Source: Escherichia coli
GTDB lineage: Bacteria; Pseudomonadota; Gammaproteobacteria; Enterobacterales; Enterobacteriaceae
Direction of reading: 5' to 3'
Length of the DNA stretch: 64,000 nucleotides
Assembly (NCBI RefSeq): GCF_036503815.1
Contig: NZ_AP027765.1
Location: forward strand, 1-64,000
Of this stretch, positions 10,534 to 18,220 are shown piece after piece. The position numbers and the translations under genes are program-made. The notes under the pieces are model-generated. The model made no database searches. It had not been told where the DNA came from and saw only the letters and a list, made by a program, of their open reading frames with translations. Every line of letters begins with the position of its first letter. Within the stretch, counting starts at the first letter, position 1.

Positions 10534-10677
10534 AATACACATCAAAACCCAAGGGTATATCAAAATGTAATCTTGTGATATTTTTCTGTTCTGTGTACGT
10601 ATCTACTATATTCAAATTGAGTAAATCTATGTGTTGTATGGTTGTTGATGAAAACTTAATTCTATCCGGTTGTATAT

Positions 10678-10872
10678 ATGATTGATTATATTTTTTGGAT
10701 AGGGGTTATACTTTGGTCTATAATCATCATTATGTGGTTTTATGATAGCAAAGTATCATGTTCTGGTCTTTTTATTTTGAGCGTGTTTATATTTTCAGGA
10801 GGAGTGATGATTATGTTGTTCTTAATATCTTTTTTATATGGGGTAATATCAGCAATCAGACTTGCAGTATGA
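10678..10872 (+). CDS. Small hydrophobic protein, two membrane segments
   Basis: 64-aa ORF with two long hydrophobic stretches (residues about 4-22 and 31-60) separated by a short polar loop (YDSKVSCSG). No good ribosome-binding site precedes the ATG, so it may not be expressed. No family recognised; it could be an inner-membrane protein of the island or a chance ORF in AT-rich DNA. Confidence 0.35.
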   Translation: MIDYIFWIGVILWSIIIIMWFYDSKVSCSGLFILSVFIFSGGVMIMLFLISFLYGVISAIRLAV

Positions 10873-10976
10873 GATGAATGATTACAACTGGTTTGTGTCC
10901 CTAAGCTAATATTGAAGGCAGGATGTTCACATAAAAATATTCTTTTAAAGGTTAATAAATTTTATCAGGAGGGGTG

Positions 10977-11669
10977 ATGTATAGAGTCAATCATATTATG
11001 AGAACAATAAATGAAATGAGTTCCTATACCCCGCACATGAAAGTAAACAGAATTTCCGAGCGGTTAAGTAAGTTGCAAAAATTATCATTTTGCATATCTA
11101 TTATTTCTTTTTTTCTGCTTTCCATAATTGCTTTAACATATGGACCATTTGATACAAAAAACAACTTAAGTTTTATTAGCGTATTGTCTCTCTATTTTAT
11201 TAATGTCATTGTGGGAGTTGCATATTTATCAGTTCCTGTAATTAATACAATAAAGTATATATACAATTTTAAAGGGGAGGTAATCAACGAATTAATATAT
11301 GACATTGATAGTGATGAGCAACACATTGAGGCACTGTTGCCTTATTCATTAGAAGAGTTGACATATGTGTCATACTGTATACAGGCAAGAATACCAAAAA
11401 TAAAATCGAAATGTTTTTTATGGGGAGGAGGAAAAACTGCAATCATTTCAATTTTATTCCTGTCGTATTATGCTATTAACCTTGCTAATGGAGGTAACAT
11501 AGAAGGTATTTTTGTTGGAGGGGTAGGTGATAAAGTTATTGTTGTTGTCATGTTTTTTATACTTTACACATCATTGATGAATATGTTTTTTAAACAAAAA
11601 TATCTATACTTACAGAATCTAAAGTTGATCATAGATATGACTATAAAGATAAAAAGAAATTTTACATGA
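10977..11669 (+). CDS. Membrane protein of unknown function
   Basis: 230-aa protein with four predicted membrane segments: LSFCISIISFFLLSIIALTYG near residue 40, a second near 68-90, a third near 158-175 and a fourth near 187-207. A cytoplasmic loop of about 65 residues (DIDSDEQHIEALLPYSLEEL) lies between the second and third. The ATG at 10977 is favoured over GTG 10974 because CAGGAGGGGTG gives a strong ribosome-binding site. The general layout resembles small enterobacterial inner-membrane proteins of accessory islands; no function can be assigned. Confidence 0.6.
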   Translation: MYRVNHIMRTINEMSSYTPHMKVNRISERLSKLQKLSFCISIISFFLLSIIALTYGPFDTKNNLSFISVLSLYFINVIVGVAYLSVPVINTIKYIYNFKGEVINELIYDIDSDEQHIEALLPYSLEELTYVSYCIQARIPKIKSKCFLWGGGKTAIISILFLSYYAINLANGGNIEGIFVGGVGDKVIVVVMFFILYTSLMNMFFKQKYLYLQNLKLIIDMTIKIKRNFT

Positions 11670-11843
11670 TTCATAACTCTAAATCACTCGCAGAATATGT
11701 TAAGATTATATAGAACAAGATCTACTTGGAGTGATTATTGTTGGTTTTTTATGCTACGAAGGTTAGCCATAGAGCCTATACATAGATTTGTGTAATTGTC
11801 TGATTTTGATATATTCAGTCCAGTATCAAATGAAGACTAATTT

Positions 11844-12290
11844 ATGGCCGAAAAACAGTTAAAGGTGATGGCTAACGAACTGGTATAAAACCTGGAGACA
11901 TCAGTCAATTTTATCAGCTGCAGAAAAAGCTCATCGTTGAAGCCGCTCTCAATGCAGAGAGTACACACCCATCCCGGTTGCGAGAAAAATCAGTCCAAAC
12001 CGGGAAATAACTCCCATAGCGCTTATTCCACAAGGCCCGTTATCACGGGCAATGTTCCTCAGGAACTGCGTACACCGCGCGATCGTGACGGTACACTAAC
12101 AAACAGAGCTTGTCAGTTACCTAAGTGGGATTAGCCACAGAAAGCGATCCGTGTTCTCAGTAACGTTTAAGGAAACGGTGGCAATGTCTGTTAACAATCT
12201 CCAGTTGCTTGGCTGCGAGATGAATAGTAAAACAGTGGTCGATACCAACCTGAAAGAAACTGAGTCGAGTAACATCGTTTATTGAGAAAA
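11844..12290 (+). pseudogene. IS256-family transposase relic (IS1414-like)
   Basis: The translation starts MAEKQLKVMANELV, meets a stop, then shifts frame and continues with CEKNQSKPGNNSHSAYSTR and ELRTPRDRDGT, the recognisable N-terminus of IS256-family transposases. Only about the first 100 codons are identifiable; the part beyond 12130 is too decayed to align by eye. The element is a fossil inside the island and explains part of the gene-poor stretch 11670-12950. Confidence 0.7.
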
Positions 12291-12951
12291 CGTCCTTCCG
12301 TATGCTGTCATGCTCTCATCCATTGAAAGAAGAGATTGCTGTGATGAGCTGTAGAGAGACTCCCTTTTCCATGTAATTCTAATAGAATTTATTCTATTTA
12401 ATCATTGGGCGCATAATCTATCTTATGTTAAATTAAATTCGTTTGATGTTCTACATTTCCTCTTTCTTTACATTATGTATCTGTTCAATTAACCTTCAGC
12501 CATTATTAACTATTTGTTTTATATATATTTACAAAACAAAAGACTGTAACCATAGGAATAATCACAAACAAAAACATTAGCAAAATCTATAGTTTTCAAA
12601 GTGTTAATCATCTATTTAACAATTTATGCTTTATTGAAAATATCACATTTTCTTTAAGAATATTCATGTTTAAAATACAAAAAAATGTCAATTGGAGATT
12701 TTTCTTAGCATCAATATAATGAGAATATTGCATGATAAAGTCCATATCCTTTCATTTTCAATATAGCATAAGGGATTACATATATTATATTTTTTCAAAA
12801 TTTAATTCAAAATAGCAAGATGAAATCCGTTATTCCATCATCCTCTATAATAATGCTTATGAGTAAGGGGAAAAACTATATTATAAATAAACAAAATAAA
12901 CTCTGACATTGTGCCTGCCCTCCAAAAGAGGGCTTCTTTTAAGAAGATGAT
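12291..12951. other. AT-rich gene-poor stretch before the lipoprotein/bactofilin cluster
   Basis: About 660 bases with no credible gene, made of AT-rich DNA with many A and T tracts. It probably contains the promoter of the following gene cluster, with an attenuator-like hairpin at its end (12917-12940). No repeat or known element was recognised. Confidence 0.4.
12917..12940 (+). terminator. Hairpin with U-tract just before ORF 12952
   Basis: GCCCTC and GAGGGC form a 6-bp GC-rich stem with loop CAAAA, followed by TTCTTTT: a small intrinsic terminator. It ends only 11 bases before the ATG of the next gene and abuts its AAGAAG ribosome-binding site, so it could act as an attenuator for the cluster or close an upstream leader transcript. 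Confidence 0.55.
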
Positions 12952-13140
12952 ATGACAGATAATGAAAAAATAGACCTGATGATAGAAGAGATAAAATCTG
13001 TTATTTTAAAAAGGACAGGAGAGGATAGCAGGGTAAGTATTGTAGAAATCGATGGTTGCAGACGTATAAATATCTTAATAGATAACATATCAAGTTATCT
13101 CATTAAAATTTCGGAGCATCAAGACAACCAAACAAAATAA
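12952..13140 (+). CDS. Small hypothetical protein, first gene of the cluster
   Basis: 62-aa soluble, charged protein (starts MTDNEKIDLMIEEIKSVI) with the ribosome-binding site AAGAAG nine bases before ATG. It has no signal peptide and no motif I recognise; an alternating helix/strand pattern is likely. It is followed after 7 bases by the HTH gene, so the two are probably cotranscribed. Position and size would suit a small regulator or modulator, but that is only inferred. Confidence 0.45.
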   Translation: MTDNEKIDLMIEEIKSVILKRTGEDSRVSIVEIDGCRRINILIDNISSYLIKISEHQDNQTK

Positions 13141-13147
13141 TTACAAA

Positions 13148-13750
13148 ATGTATTATATAAATACTGATTGCACATACACAAAGATCGCAATAGAACAACT
13201 ACTACGAGAAAAGTATTTTGATGACAGATGTCACTGCAATAGCATTAAGATCTATGATCTAAGATTTTTGAGAATAGAGGATGTTGCCTACCGTTTAATA
13301 CAGTTGTTCAAGGAAAGGAGAAAAGCAAACATAATATTTATTTGTTCTGATAGGTTTATACATAGTAAAGAAAAACCAAGGAACATATTTTTTCTGGATA
13401 CAAACGATAGCATACGAAACTGGAGTAAATATTTAAAGAAACTTCGTTATTGCAATAGTAATGTACTTATATGTTTTTTATATCTATGTGGCCTCTACCA
13501 CATTTCTGTTTTTACAGGAAAAAAGCAAGTAATTATTGCTTGTATAAAAAAAGGTTTCTCTTTTTCTGAAATAGTAAGTTTCCTTAATATTAATGCGAGA
13601 ACATTAGTCAATTATCTTGGAGGGCTGGCAACTTATTTTATTCTTCCATATAGTGATTCTTTATATAAATATATTAAAGATAATATTATAGCATCGTTTG
13701 CTGAAGAGTATCACATTCTTTTGACAAATCAAAGGAGATATTATGTTTAA
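13148..13750 (+). CDS. LuxR-like HTH regulator with an atypical N-terminal domain
   Basis: 200-aa protein. The C-terminal part (about residues 125-170: KKQVIIACIKKGFSFSEIVS, then FLNINARTLVNYLGGL) has the spacing of a LuxR/GerE helix-turn-helix, though divergent. The N-terminal ~110 residues look like a degenerate receiver-type fold and show no clear phospho-acceptor Asp pocket, as in BglJ/RcsA/YjjQ-like regulators. It overlaps the next gene by 8 bases, implying translational coupling to the lipoprotein. It probably regulates the island; the assignment is by fold pattern only. Confidence 0.55.
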   Translation: MYYINTDCTYTKIAIEQLLREKYFDDRCHCNSIKIYDLRFLRIEDVAYRLIQLFKERRKANIIFICSDRFIHSKEKPRNIFFLDTNDSIRNWSKYLKKLRYCNSNVLICFLYLCGLYHISVFTGKKQVIIACIKKGFSFSEIVSFLNINARTLVNYLGGLATYFILPYSDSLYKYIKDNIIASFAEEYHILLTNQRRYYV

Positions 13751-14156
13751 TGGGCGCGTCTTATTCCTGTCTGTTTTTTCCTGCGTTGTATTAATGTTGT
13801 CAGGGTGTTCATCCAATCGGTTTGCTTCCAGGGATGCAAACGCTACATATGTTAATACTCAACTAAAAATAATACCTCGTTCACAAGATAAAATACAGGT
13901 ACAATCACAATGCTCAAGAAGCTTTTCTCTACTGCAAAAATTAAACGAGGATAAATTTAGTGCATATAGAAACCAATTTGATGAAATAAATGATGCATAC
14001 TATTTCTATAAAAGAAATTTTGATCTAATGAATAAAGATTCTAAGGAATTGATGGCAAGTGTCCTTGATTCTAAACTGGATATGGTATGTGTACGAGTCG
14101 ATAATGCATCATTTGTAGGTATTTATGGAAAAATGAAAAAAGTTATGGACTTATAA
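13743..14156 (+). CDS. Lipoprotein A of the bactofilin cluster
   Basis: 137-aa predicted lipoprotein: a hydrophobic signal of about 20 residues ends in the lipobox LSGC with Cys22, followed by SSN, which favours the outer membrane. AAAGGAGATATT before ATG is a strong ribosome-binding site lying inside the end of the previous gene. The mature part is mostly helical and contains LMNKDSKELMASVL and a pair of Cys residues (near 58 and 118). It is clearly related to the lipoprotein at 14890-15306, with which it shares the MNKDS-x-EL motif and the following VC-R-V pattern. Function unknown. Confidence 0.65.
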   Translation: MFNGRVLFLSVFSCVVLMLSGCSSNRFASRDANATYVNTQLKIIPRSQDKIQVQSQCSRSFSLLQKLNEDKFSAYRNQFDEINDAYYFYKRNFDLMNKDSKELMASVLDSKLDMVCVRVDNASFVGIYGKMKKVMDL

Positions 14157-14159
14157 ACA

Positions 14160-14182
14160 GGAATGAGGGCTTACGGCCCTCA
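14160..14182 (+). promoter_or_regulatory. Perfect hairpin over the start of the bactofilin gene
   Basis: AATGAGGGC and GCCCTCATT, separated by TTACG, form a 9-bp stem just after the lipoprotein stop and covering the first ATG of the bactofilin frame. It has no U-tract. It may terminate weakly, protect the upstream message, or hide the translation start so that the bactofilin is made at a lower level. Confidence 0.5.
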
Positions 14183-14726
14183 TTATCAATTTATGTTATT
14201 TTGGATCGCATCACTTTGTTGGTTTTTATTGATTGTGTTATGGGGGGCTGGATATTATTCGTCACTCTTATACATTATTCTTATATTTTTGATAATTATT
14301 TTATACACTTTATATTTTATTGGAGAGAATATGTTTTCTAGAGGAAAAATAAAGGAAAATACATCGACCACAACCATTATTTCAGAAAGTACATTTTTTG
14401 TTGGCGACATTAGTTCCGGTGAAAAAATAATAATTCACGGTAAAGTTAATGGCAATATAAATACTGACAATGGTGTGGTCTTTATTGACAAAGGTGGGGT
14501 AGTTAATGGAAGTGTTGTATGTGAAAAATTGATTTTAAATGGAGAGCTGCATGGTGAATGTTGTTGCTCCATATTAGATGTGTATGAAAATGGTTTTCTA
14601 CAAGGAGATGTGAGCTATCGATCACTGGAAATTCGCAACGGGGGATGTATTACAGGAATTGTAAACAAGGTGACTGATGAGGTACAAAACAATGTATCTG
14701 AATTGGTGAAAACAAGAGAAAATTAA
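14163..14726 (+). CDS. Membrane-anchored bactofilin
   Basis: 187-aa protein. Residues about 11-52 form two membrane helices (FMLFWIASLCWFLLIVLWG, then a second very hydrophobic segment). Residues about 75-170 show the bactofilin (CcmA/DUF583) beta-helix pattern: FVGDISSGEKIIIHGKVNGN, then DKGGVVNGSV, LNGELHGE, ENGFLQGDV and IRNGGCITG, short strands each ending in glycine turns. Bactofilins polymerise without nucleotide and scaffold envelope proteins; Proteus CcmA also has an N-terminal membrane anchor. The start is uncertain: ATG 14163 lies in a hairpin with a poorly spaced ribosome-binding site, and ATG 14193 is possible. It sits between two related lipoproteins. Confidence 0.8.
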   Translation: MRAYGPHYQFMLFWIASLCWFLLIVLWGAGYYSSLLYIILIFLIIILYTLYFIGENMFSRGKIKENTSTTTIISESTFFVGDISSGEKIIIHGKVNGNINTDNGVVFIDKGGVVNGSVVCEKLILNGELHGECCCSILDVYENGFLQGDVSYRSLEIRNGGCITGIVNKVTDEVQNNVSELVKTREN

Positions 14727-14730
14727 GAAT

Positions 14731-14856
14731 ATGAAACTTGGGAATGTCATTATATTTATTGTTATGGCTATTGCGTTTTATTTTGTAATGTCAAATTTAA
14801 TTGAGGCGAATAATTACTATAGAGAAACAAACATTTATTCTTATATATATAGTTAA
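14731..14856 (+). CDS. 41-residue single-span membrane peptide
   Basis: Short ORF starting MKLGNVIIFIVMAIAFYF, giving one membrane helix and a short tyrosine-rich tail (NNYYRETNIYSYIYS). It begins 4 bases after the bactofilin stop, with the purine-rich AATTAAGAAT before the ATG, and ends 33 bases before the next lipoprotein. Its placement in a tight gene cluster is the main support. No family recognised; it might be a small partner of the bactofilin or lipoproteins. Confidence 0.45.
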   Translation: MKLGNVIIFIVMAIAFYFVMSNLIEANNYYRETNIYSYIYS

Positions 14857-14889
14857 CTATATTTAACGCAATAACAATTGGTGAAAAAT

Positions 14890-15306
14890 ATGATGATGGC
14901 ATTTCGGTATTTAACCTTTATTATTTTAAGTATATACATAACAGGGTGTACAAGTAATAACTCAAAGAAAGAAGAACTACCTGAAGACATGTTCGCAATA
15001 ATTTATGGTTCTGACAGTATTAAAAAATATGAACGAGAGCAAACGGAACTAACAAGAAATATAAGTAGTGGGTGTATTGAGGCATTGGTTTTTTTAAGTG
15101 AGGAAGATCCCAAAAAATATAGCGATTATATAGATGACTATCATAAAATTGCGGAGGGATATCGTTTCCTTGATAAAAACAGACAGTTTATGAATAAAGA
15201 TTCAATTGAATTATTTGTAAGGGGGTTAAATGTTAAAAAGGACGTTCTCTGCTCAAGAGTCAAGTTTGAAAGTTTTCAGTATCTCAAGAATAAATTCCAA
15301 CAATAG
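14890..15306 (+). CDS. Lipoprotein B of the bactofilin cluster
   Basis: 138-aa predicted lipoprotein with lipobox ITGC (Cys20), taking ATG 14890 as start because GGTG lies at proper spacing; TTG 14878 and GTG 14881 are alternatives. The mature region is charged and helical. It resembles lipoprotein A (13743-14156): a Cys about 40 residues in, then YRFLDKNRQFMNKDSIEL, then VLCSRVKFESF, matching YYFYKRNFDLMNKDSKEL and MVCVRVDNASF. The two are therefore diverged paralogues flanking the bactofilin. Both keep two Cys at matching places, so an internal disulfide is likely. Function unknown. Confidence 0.65.
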   Translation: MMMAFRYLTFIILSIYITGCTSNNSKKEELPEDMFAIIYGSDSIKKYEREQTELTRNISSGCIEALVFLSEEDPKKYSDYIDDYHKIAEGYRFLDKNRQFMNKDSIELFVRGLNVKKDVLCSRVKFESFQYLKNKFQQ

Positions 15307-15408
15307 TGATGTGATAAATATAATACATATGTAATTGTAATGCAGTTATTGATAGGAATGTATTTCACTTGTTCATCTTATCAAGGATGATTACCGTAGA
15401 TATATTTC

Positions 15409-16482
15409 ATGAGATGTTCTATGAATATTACAAAAATAAATATAAACCTAATTTGTCATGATTCCATCGTAAGCATTGAAATTCCTTATTTACTATCTGA
15501 AATAGAGGTGTCTCTATTATATCAATTACTTCAAGGATATTCAGTGAATGAGATTTCCCAAAAAAGAAATAGAAGCATCAAGACAGTTTCGTGCCAAAAA
15601 ATAAAATTATATAAAAAACTTGGAGTGAAAAGCGATCTAACTTTATGGAGAGATGTTTTTTTCATGTTTAAAGTTAGCATACAAGCTAAAAATATAACCT
15701 GTAATAAATTGAATAATTCTTTTTTACCTGAGGCTTTATCTGAAGGGGAGTTTATGTTGCGTTACAATATATATTATCAACCAATCTATAATGCAGAATA
15801 CGGGAATATTTCTGGGTGCGATGTTACTATTGCACTAAAAAATACAGATAGTACTGCTTCTGCAGTAGAGTCTGAGCAGATTAATTATAAGCCAAATGAT
15901 AATAAAATATCTTATTTGTTTAGACATATCAACAAACTATTTTCACCAATTCAACAGCATCTTCCTCATGGTTTTTTTATTATCATAAATATCAATCCTG
16001 AAGATATTCTTACCTGTGATATCGAAAGGGAGTGTTTAAATTTTATTAAAATTTTCGGGCAGGAACGGATAAAGCTTGTTTTACAGTTTTCAACTAAAGA
16101 GGAACTTTACATCATAAGAAGGTTTCAGTCTTCTTTAAGACGTATTAGAAATAATAATGTATATTTATCGCTTAATGATTTCGGTATGGGGTATGCAGAA
16201 CTCTCACACTTGCAAAATATACCTTTCTCCTATGTAAGTTTAAATAGGACAATGTTTCATGATATAGGGTGTAATAGTCTAACTGATATAATAGCAACTA
16301 CTATTATCGACTTATCAAAACAACTTAACATTGATGTTATTGCTGATGGCATAGAAACAAAGAAGCAGGCTGGATACATGATTGAAAGAGGCATTAAATA
16401 TTTAAAAGGTATAGCATTATCATCACCGCTACCAGAGGATGCATTTGTACGTAAGCTGTTAACTTCATTAAATCAAGTCTAA
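15409..16482 (+). CDS. LuxR-type HTH fused to a degenerate EAL domain
   Basis: 357-aa protein of the same architecture and size as E. coli PdeL (YahA). Residues about 28-80 form a LuxR/GerE HTH (LLQGYSVNEISQKRNRSIKTV). Residues about 115-350 form an EAL domain. Catalytic motifs are eroded: the signature EAL appears as DVT in SGCDVTIAL, the DDFGTG loop is NDFGMGYAELSHL, and the Lys of the usual LKID is lost (VSLNR). The C-terminal part keeps VIADGIET and IKYLKGIALSSPLP. Loss of metal-binding acids suggests a c-di-GMP binder or protein-interaction domain rather than an active phosphodiesterase. It ends the cluster and is the likely regulator of adhesion in this island. Confidence 0.78.
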   Translation: MRCSMNITKININLICHDSIVSIEIPYLLSEIEVSLLYQLLQGYSVNEISQKRNRSIKTVSCQKIKLYKKLGVKSDLTLWRDVFFMFKVSIQAKNITCNKLNNSFLPEALSEGEFMLRYNIYYQPIYNAEYGNISGCDVTIALKNTDSTASAVESEQINYKPNDNKISYLFRHINKLFSPIQQHLPHGFFIIININPEDILTCDIERECLNFIKIFGQERIKLVLQFSTKEELYIIRRFQSSLRRIRNNNVYLSLNDFGMGYAELSHLQNIPFSYVSLNRTMFHDIGCNSLTDIIATTIIDLSKQLNIDVIADGIETKKQAGYMIERGIKYLKGIALSSPLPEDAFVRKLLTSLNQV

Positions 16483-16485
16483 CAA

Positions 16486-16518
16486 TCAGAACCACCCACT
16501 ATATAAGGGTGGTTCTGA
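16486..16518 (+). terminator. Perfect 12-bp palindrome after the HTH-EAL gene
   Basis: TCAGAACCACCC pairs perfectly with GGGTGGTTCTGA across a 9-base AT-rich loop, 4 bases after the stop codon. There is no U-tract on this strand, so it may be a message-stabilising hairpin or a weak terminator that ends the cluster transcript. Confidence 0.6.
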
Positions 16519-16611
16519 TGAATCCAACAACATTAATGTTTATCAGTAAAATATTTAATATATTAATAACAGAATGGGTTATAACTCATTTAGATCGTGT
16601 GGGAGATGAAT

Positions 16612-16641
16612 AAAAAAATCCTCCTTTGAATACAAAGGAGG
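16612..16641 (-). terminator. Intrinsic terminator on the minus strand
   Basis: CCTCCTTTG-AATA-CAAAGGAGG is a perfect 9-bp hairpin (16620-16641). On the minus strand it is followed by GATTTTTTT, the form of a rho-independent terminator for leftward transcription. No minus-strand gene now lies just to its right other than IS3 sequences, so it may have served a gene lost when IS3 arrived, or it insulates the island. Confidence 0.55.
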
Positions 16642-16739
16642 GGAAAAATAAGGCTTACTTCAAGTCATCCCATATTTATGGAATTTACCATTTATATATG
16701 TTATTAATGTTAAATGTAATGTGTAAATTCCTAAAATTA

Positions 16740-16991
16740 ATGGTGAGCCGTATGGTTCGTATCGAGCCGGATATGGATCAACAGCTGGCACTGGTAGCCT
16801 GAAAGTATCCAGAACCGCTCGTTTTCCAGGAATCTGGAAAACGCTTCGGTAGCCCTTCGTCACTCAATGAAGAATAGCAATTGTTGGTATTGGAACGTTT
16901 TAACGCTGGAGCACGCATTAGCGCACTTGTCAGAGAATTTGGCTCCTTACGGCAGGCTATGACTCGTTTGCGGGATAAGGCCGGAAGGTAA
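16740..16991 (+). pseudogene. Small gene with two in-frame stops, unknown family
   Basis: An 84-codon frame from ATG 16740 to TAA 16991 reads through two stops, TGA at codon 21 and TAG near codon 47, with otherwise sensible protein sequence. It ends LVLERFNAGARISALVREFG, then SLRQAMTRLRDK, which has the look of a helix-turn-helix or small recombinase-regulator tail. Its higher GC content and compact form differ from the AT-rich island, so it probably belonged to the older plasmid backbone. No family assigned. Confidence 0.4.
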
Positions 16992-17059
16992 TATGCAGTA
17001 ATAGGCTAAAGACCATGATGGTTGTCAATTGATCCTACCCACGTAATATGGACACAGGC

Positions 17060-17924
17060 CTAAGCGAGGTTCTGGTTTTCAAATTGTTCCGGACTGAGGC
17101 CGCCACACCAACTGTGCCGCCGCCACCGATTGTAATCACATTCGATATAATTAAACACCGTTGCCCGCATTATTTCCCGGCTGATAAAGTGTTCTCCATG
17201 GATACATTCCACTTTCAGCGAATGAAAGAAGCTTTCCACGCAGGCATTATCGTAGCAGCAACCTTTTGCGCTCATACTTCCACGCAGATTATGCCGCTTC
17301 AGTTGCGCCTGATAATCTGCTGAACAGTACTGGCCTCCACGGTCCGTGTGAACGATAACGTTCCGGGGCCTCTTACGCCGCCACTGCGCCATCTGCAGGG
17401 CATCGCAGACCAGTTGCACCGTCATGCGTGGCGACATTGACCAGCCAATAACGGCACGTGACCACAGGTCAATGACACTGCCAGATACAGCCAGCCTTCA
17501 TCTGTACGTAAGTAAGTGATGTTCCCGCCCACTTCTGGTCAGGGCCACTGGCGTAAAAATCCTGCTCCAACAGATTTTCTGACACAGGCAGGTTGTGTGC
17601 GCGGTAGCTGACCGGGCTGAACTTCCGGGAGGCCTTTGCCCTCAGTCCCTGACGGCGCAGGCTTGCCGCCACGGTTTTTACGTTAAAGGGGTAACCCTGA
17701 GCACGCAGTTCATCCGTCAGGCGTGGGGCACCGTAACGCTGTTTTGACCGGGTAAAAGCCGCGAGGACAACGCTGTCGCAGTGTTGGCGGAACTGCTGAC
17801 GCGTGCTTATCCTTGTCCGCCGCTGACACCACGTATACCAGCCGCTGCGGGCCACCCGGAGAACGCGGCACATTGCTTTGATGCTGAACTCAGCCTGATG
17901 TTTTTCAATAAAGACATACTTCAT
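17060..17924 (-). pseudogene. insF: IS3 OrfB, frameshifted (copy 2)
   Basis: OrfB begins MKYVFIEKHQAEFSIKAM and reads normally to DQKWAG, where one base is missing (GGGAACATC near 17515); a second base is missing about 50 bases on (GGCAGTGTCATTG near 17478). After that the original frame would need to shift. The DDE half (HTDRGGQYCSADY, then CVESFFHSLKVE) survives in the other frame at 17060-17437. The same two deletions occur in copy 1, so the copies share a broken ancestor or have been homogenised. Confidence 0.9.
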
Positions 17925-18220
17925 TTCAGGCGCTTCGCGAAGTATGTCGCGGCCTTTTGGAGGATAGCCAGCTCTTCATCCCGTTCTGCCAGCTGGCGTT
18001 TGAGACGTGCAATCTCGGTAGACATCTCCAGTTCACGTTCAGAAGACGTCTGCTGATTTTGCTGTTTACTGCGCCAGTTGTAGAGCTGTGATTCATACAG
18101 GCTGAGTTCACGGGCTGCGGCAGTAACACCGATGCGTTCAGCAAGCTTCAGGGCTTCACTGCGAAATTCAGGCGAATGCTGTTTACGGGGTTTTTTACTG
18201 GTTGATACTGTTTTTGTCAT
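17921..18220 (-). CDS. insE: IS3 OrfA (DNA-binding subunit)
   Basis: 99-aa OrfA of IS3, intact: starts MTKTVSTSKKPRKQHSPEF and ends ILQKAATYFAKRLK. It contains the HTH (GVTAAARELSLYESQLYNW) and a leucine-zipper region. In IS3 it makes OrfAB by programmed -1 frameshifting and, alone, acts as a repressor. It overlaps the OrfB start. Because OrfB is broken here, OrfA could only inhibit IS3 copies elsewhere or bind the ends. Confidence 0.9.
   Translation of the reverse strand: MTKTVSTSKKPRKQHSPEFRSEALKLAERIGVTAAARELSLYESQLYNWRSKQQNQQTSSERELEMSTEIARLKRQLAERDEELAILQKAATYFAKRLK

Noticed and set aside
11937..12134. 65-codon ORF as an independent small gene
   Set aside because: Its translation is the shifted continuation of an IS256-family transposase N-terminus and is part of that relic.
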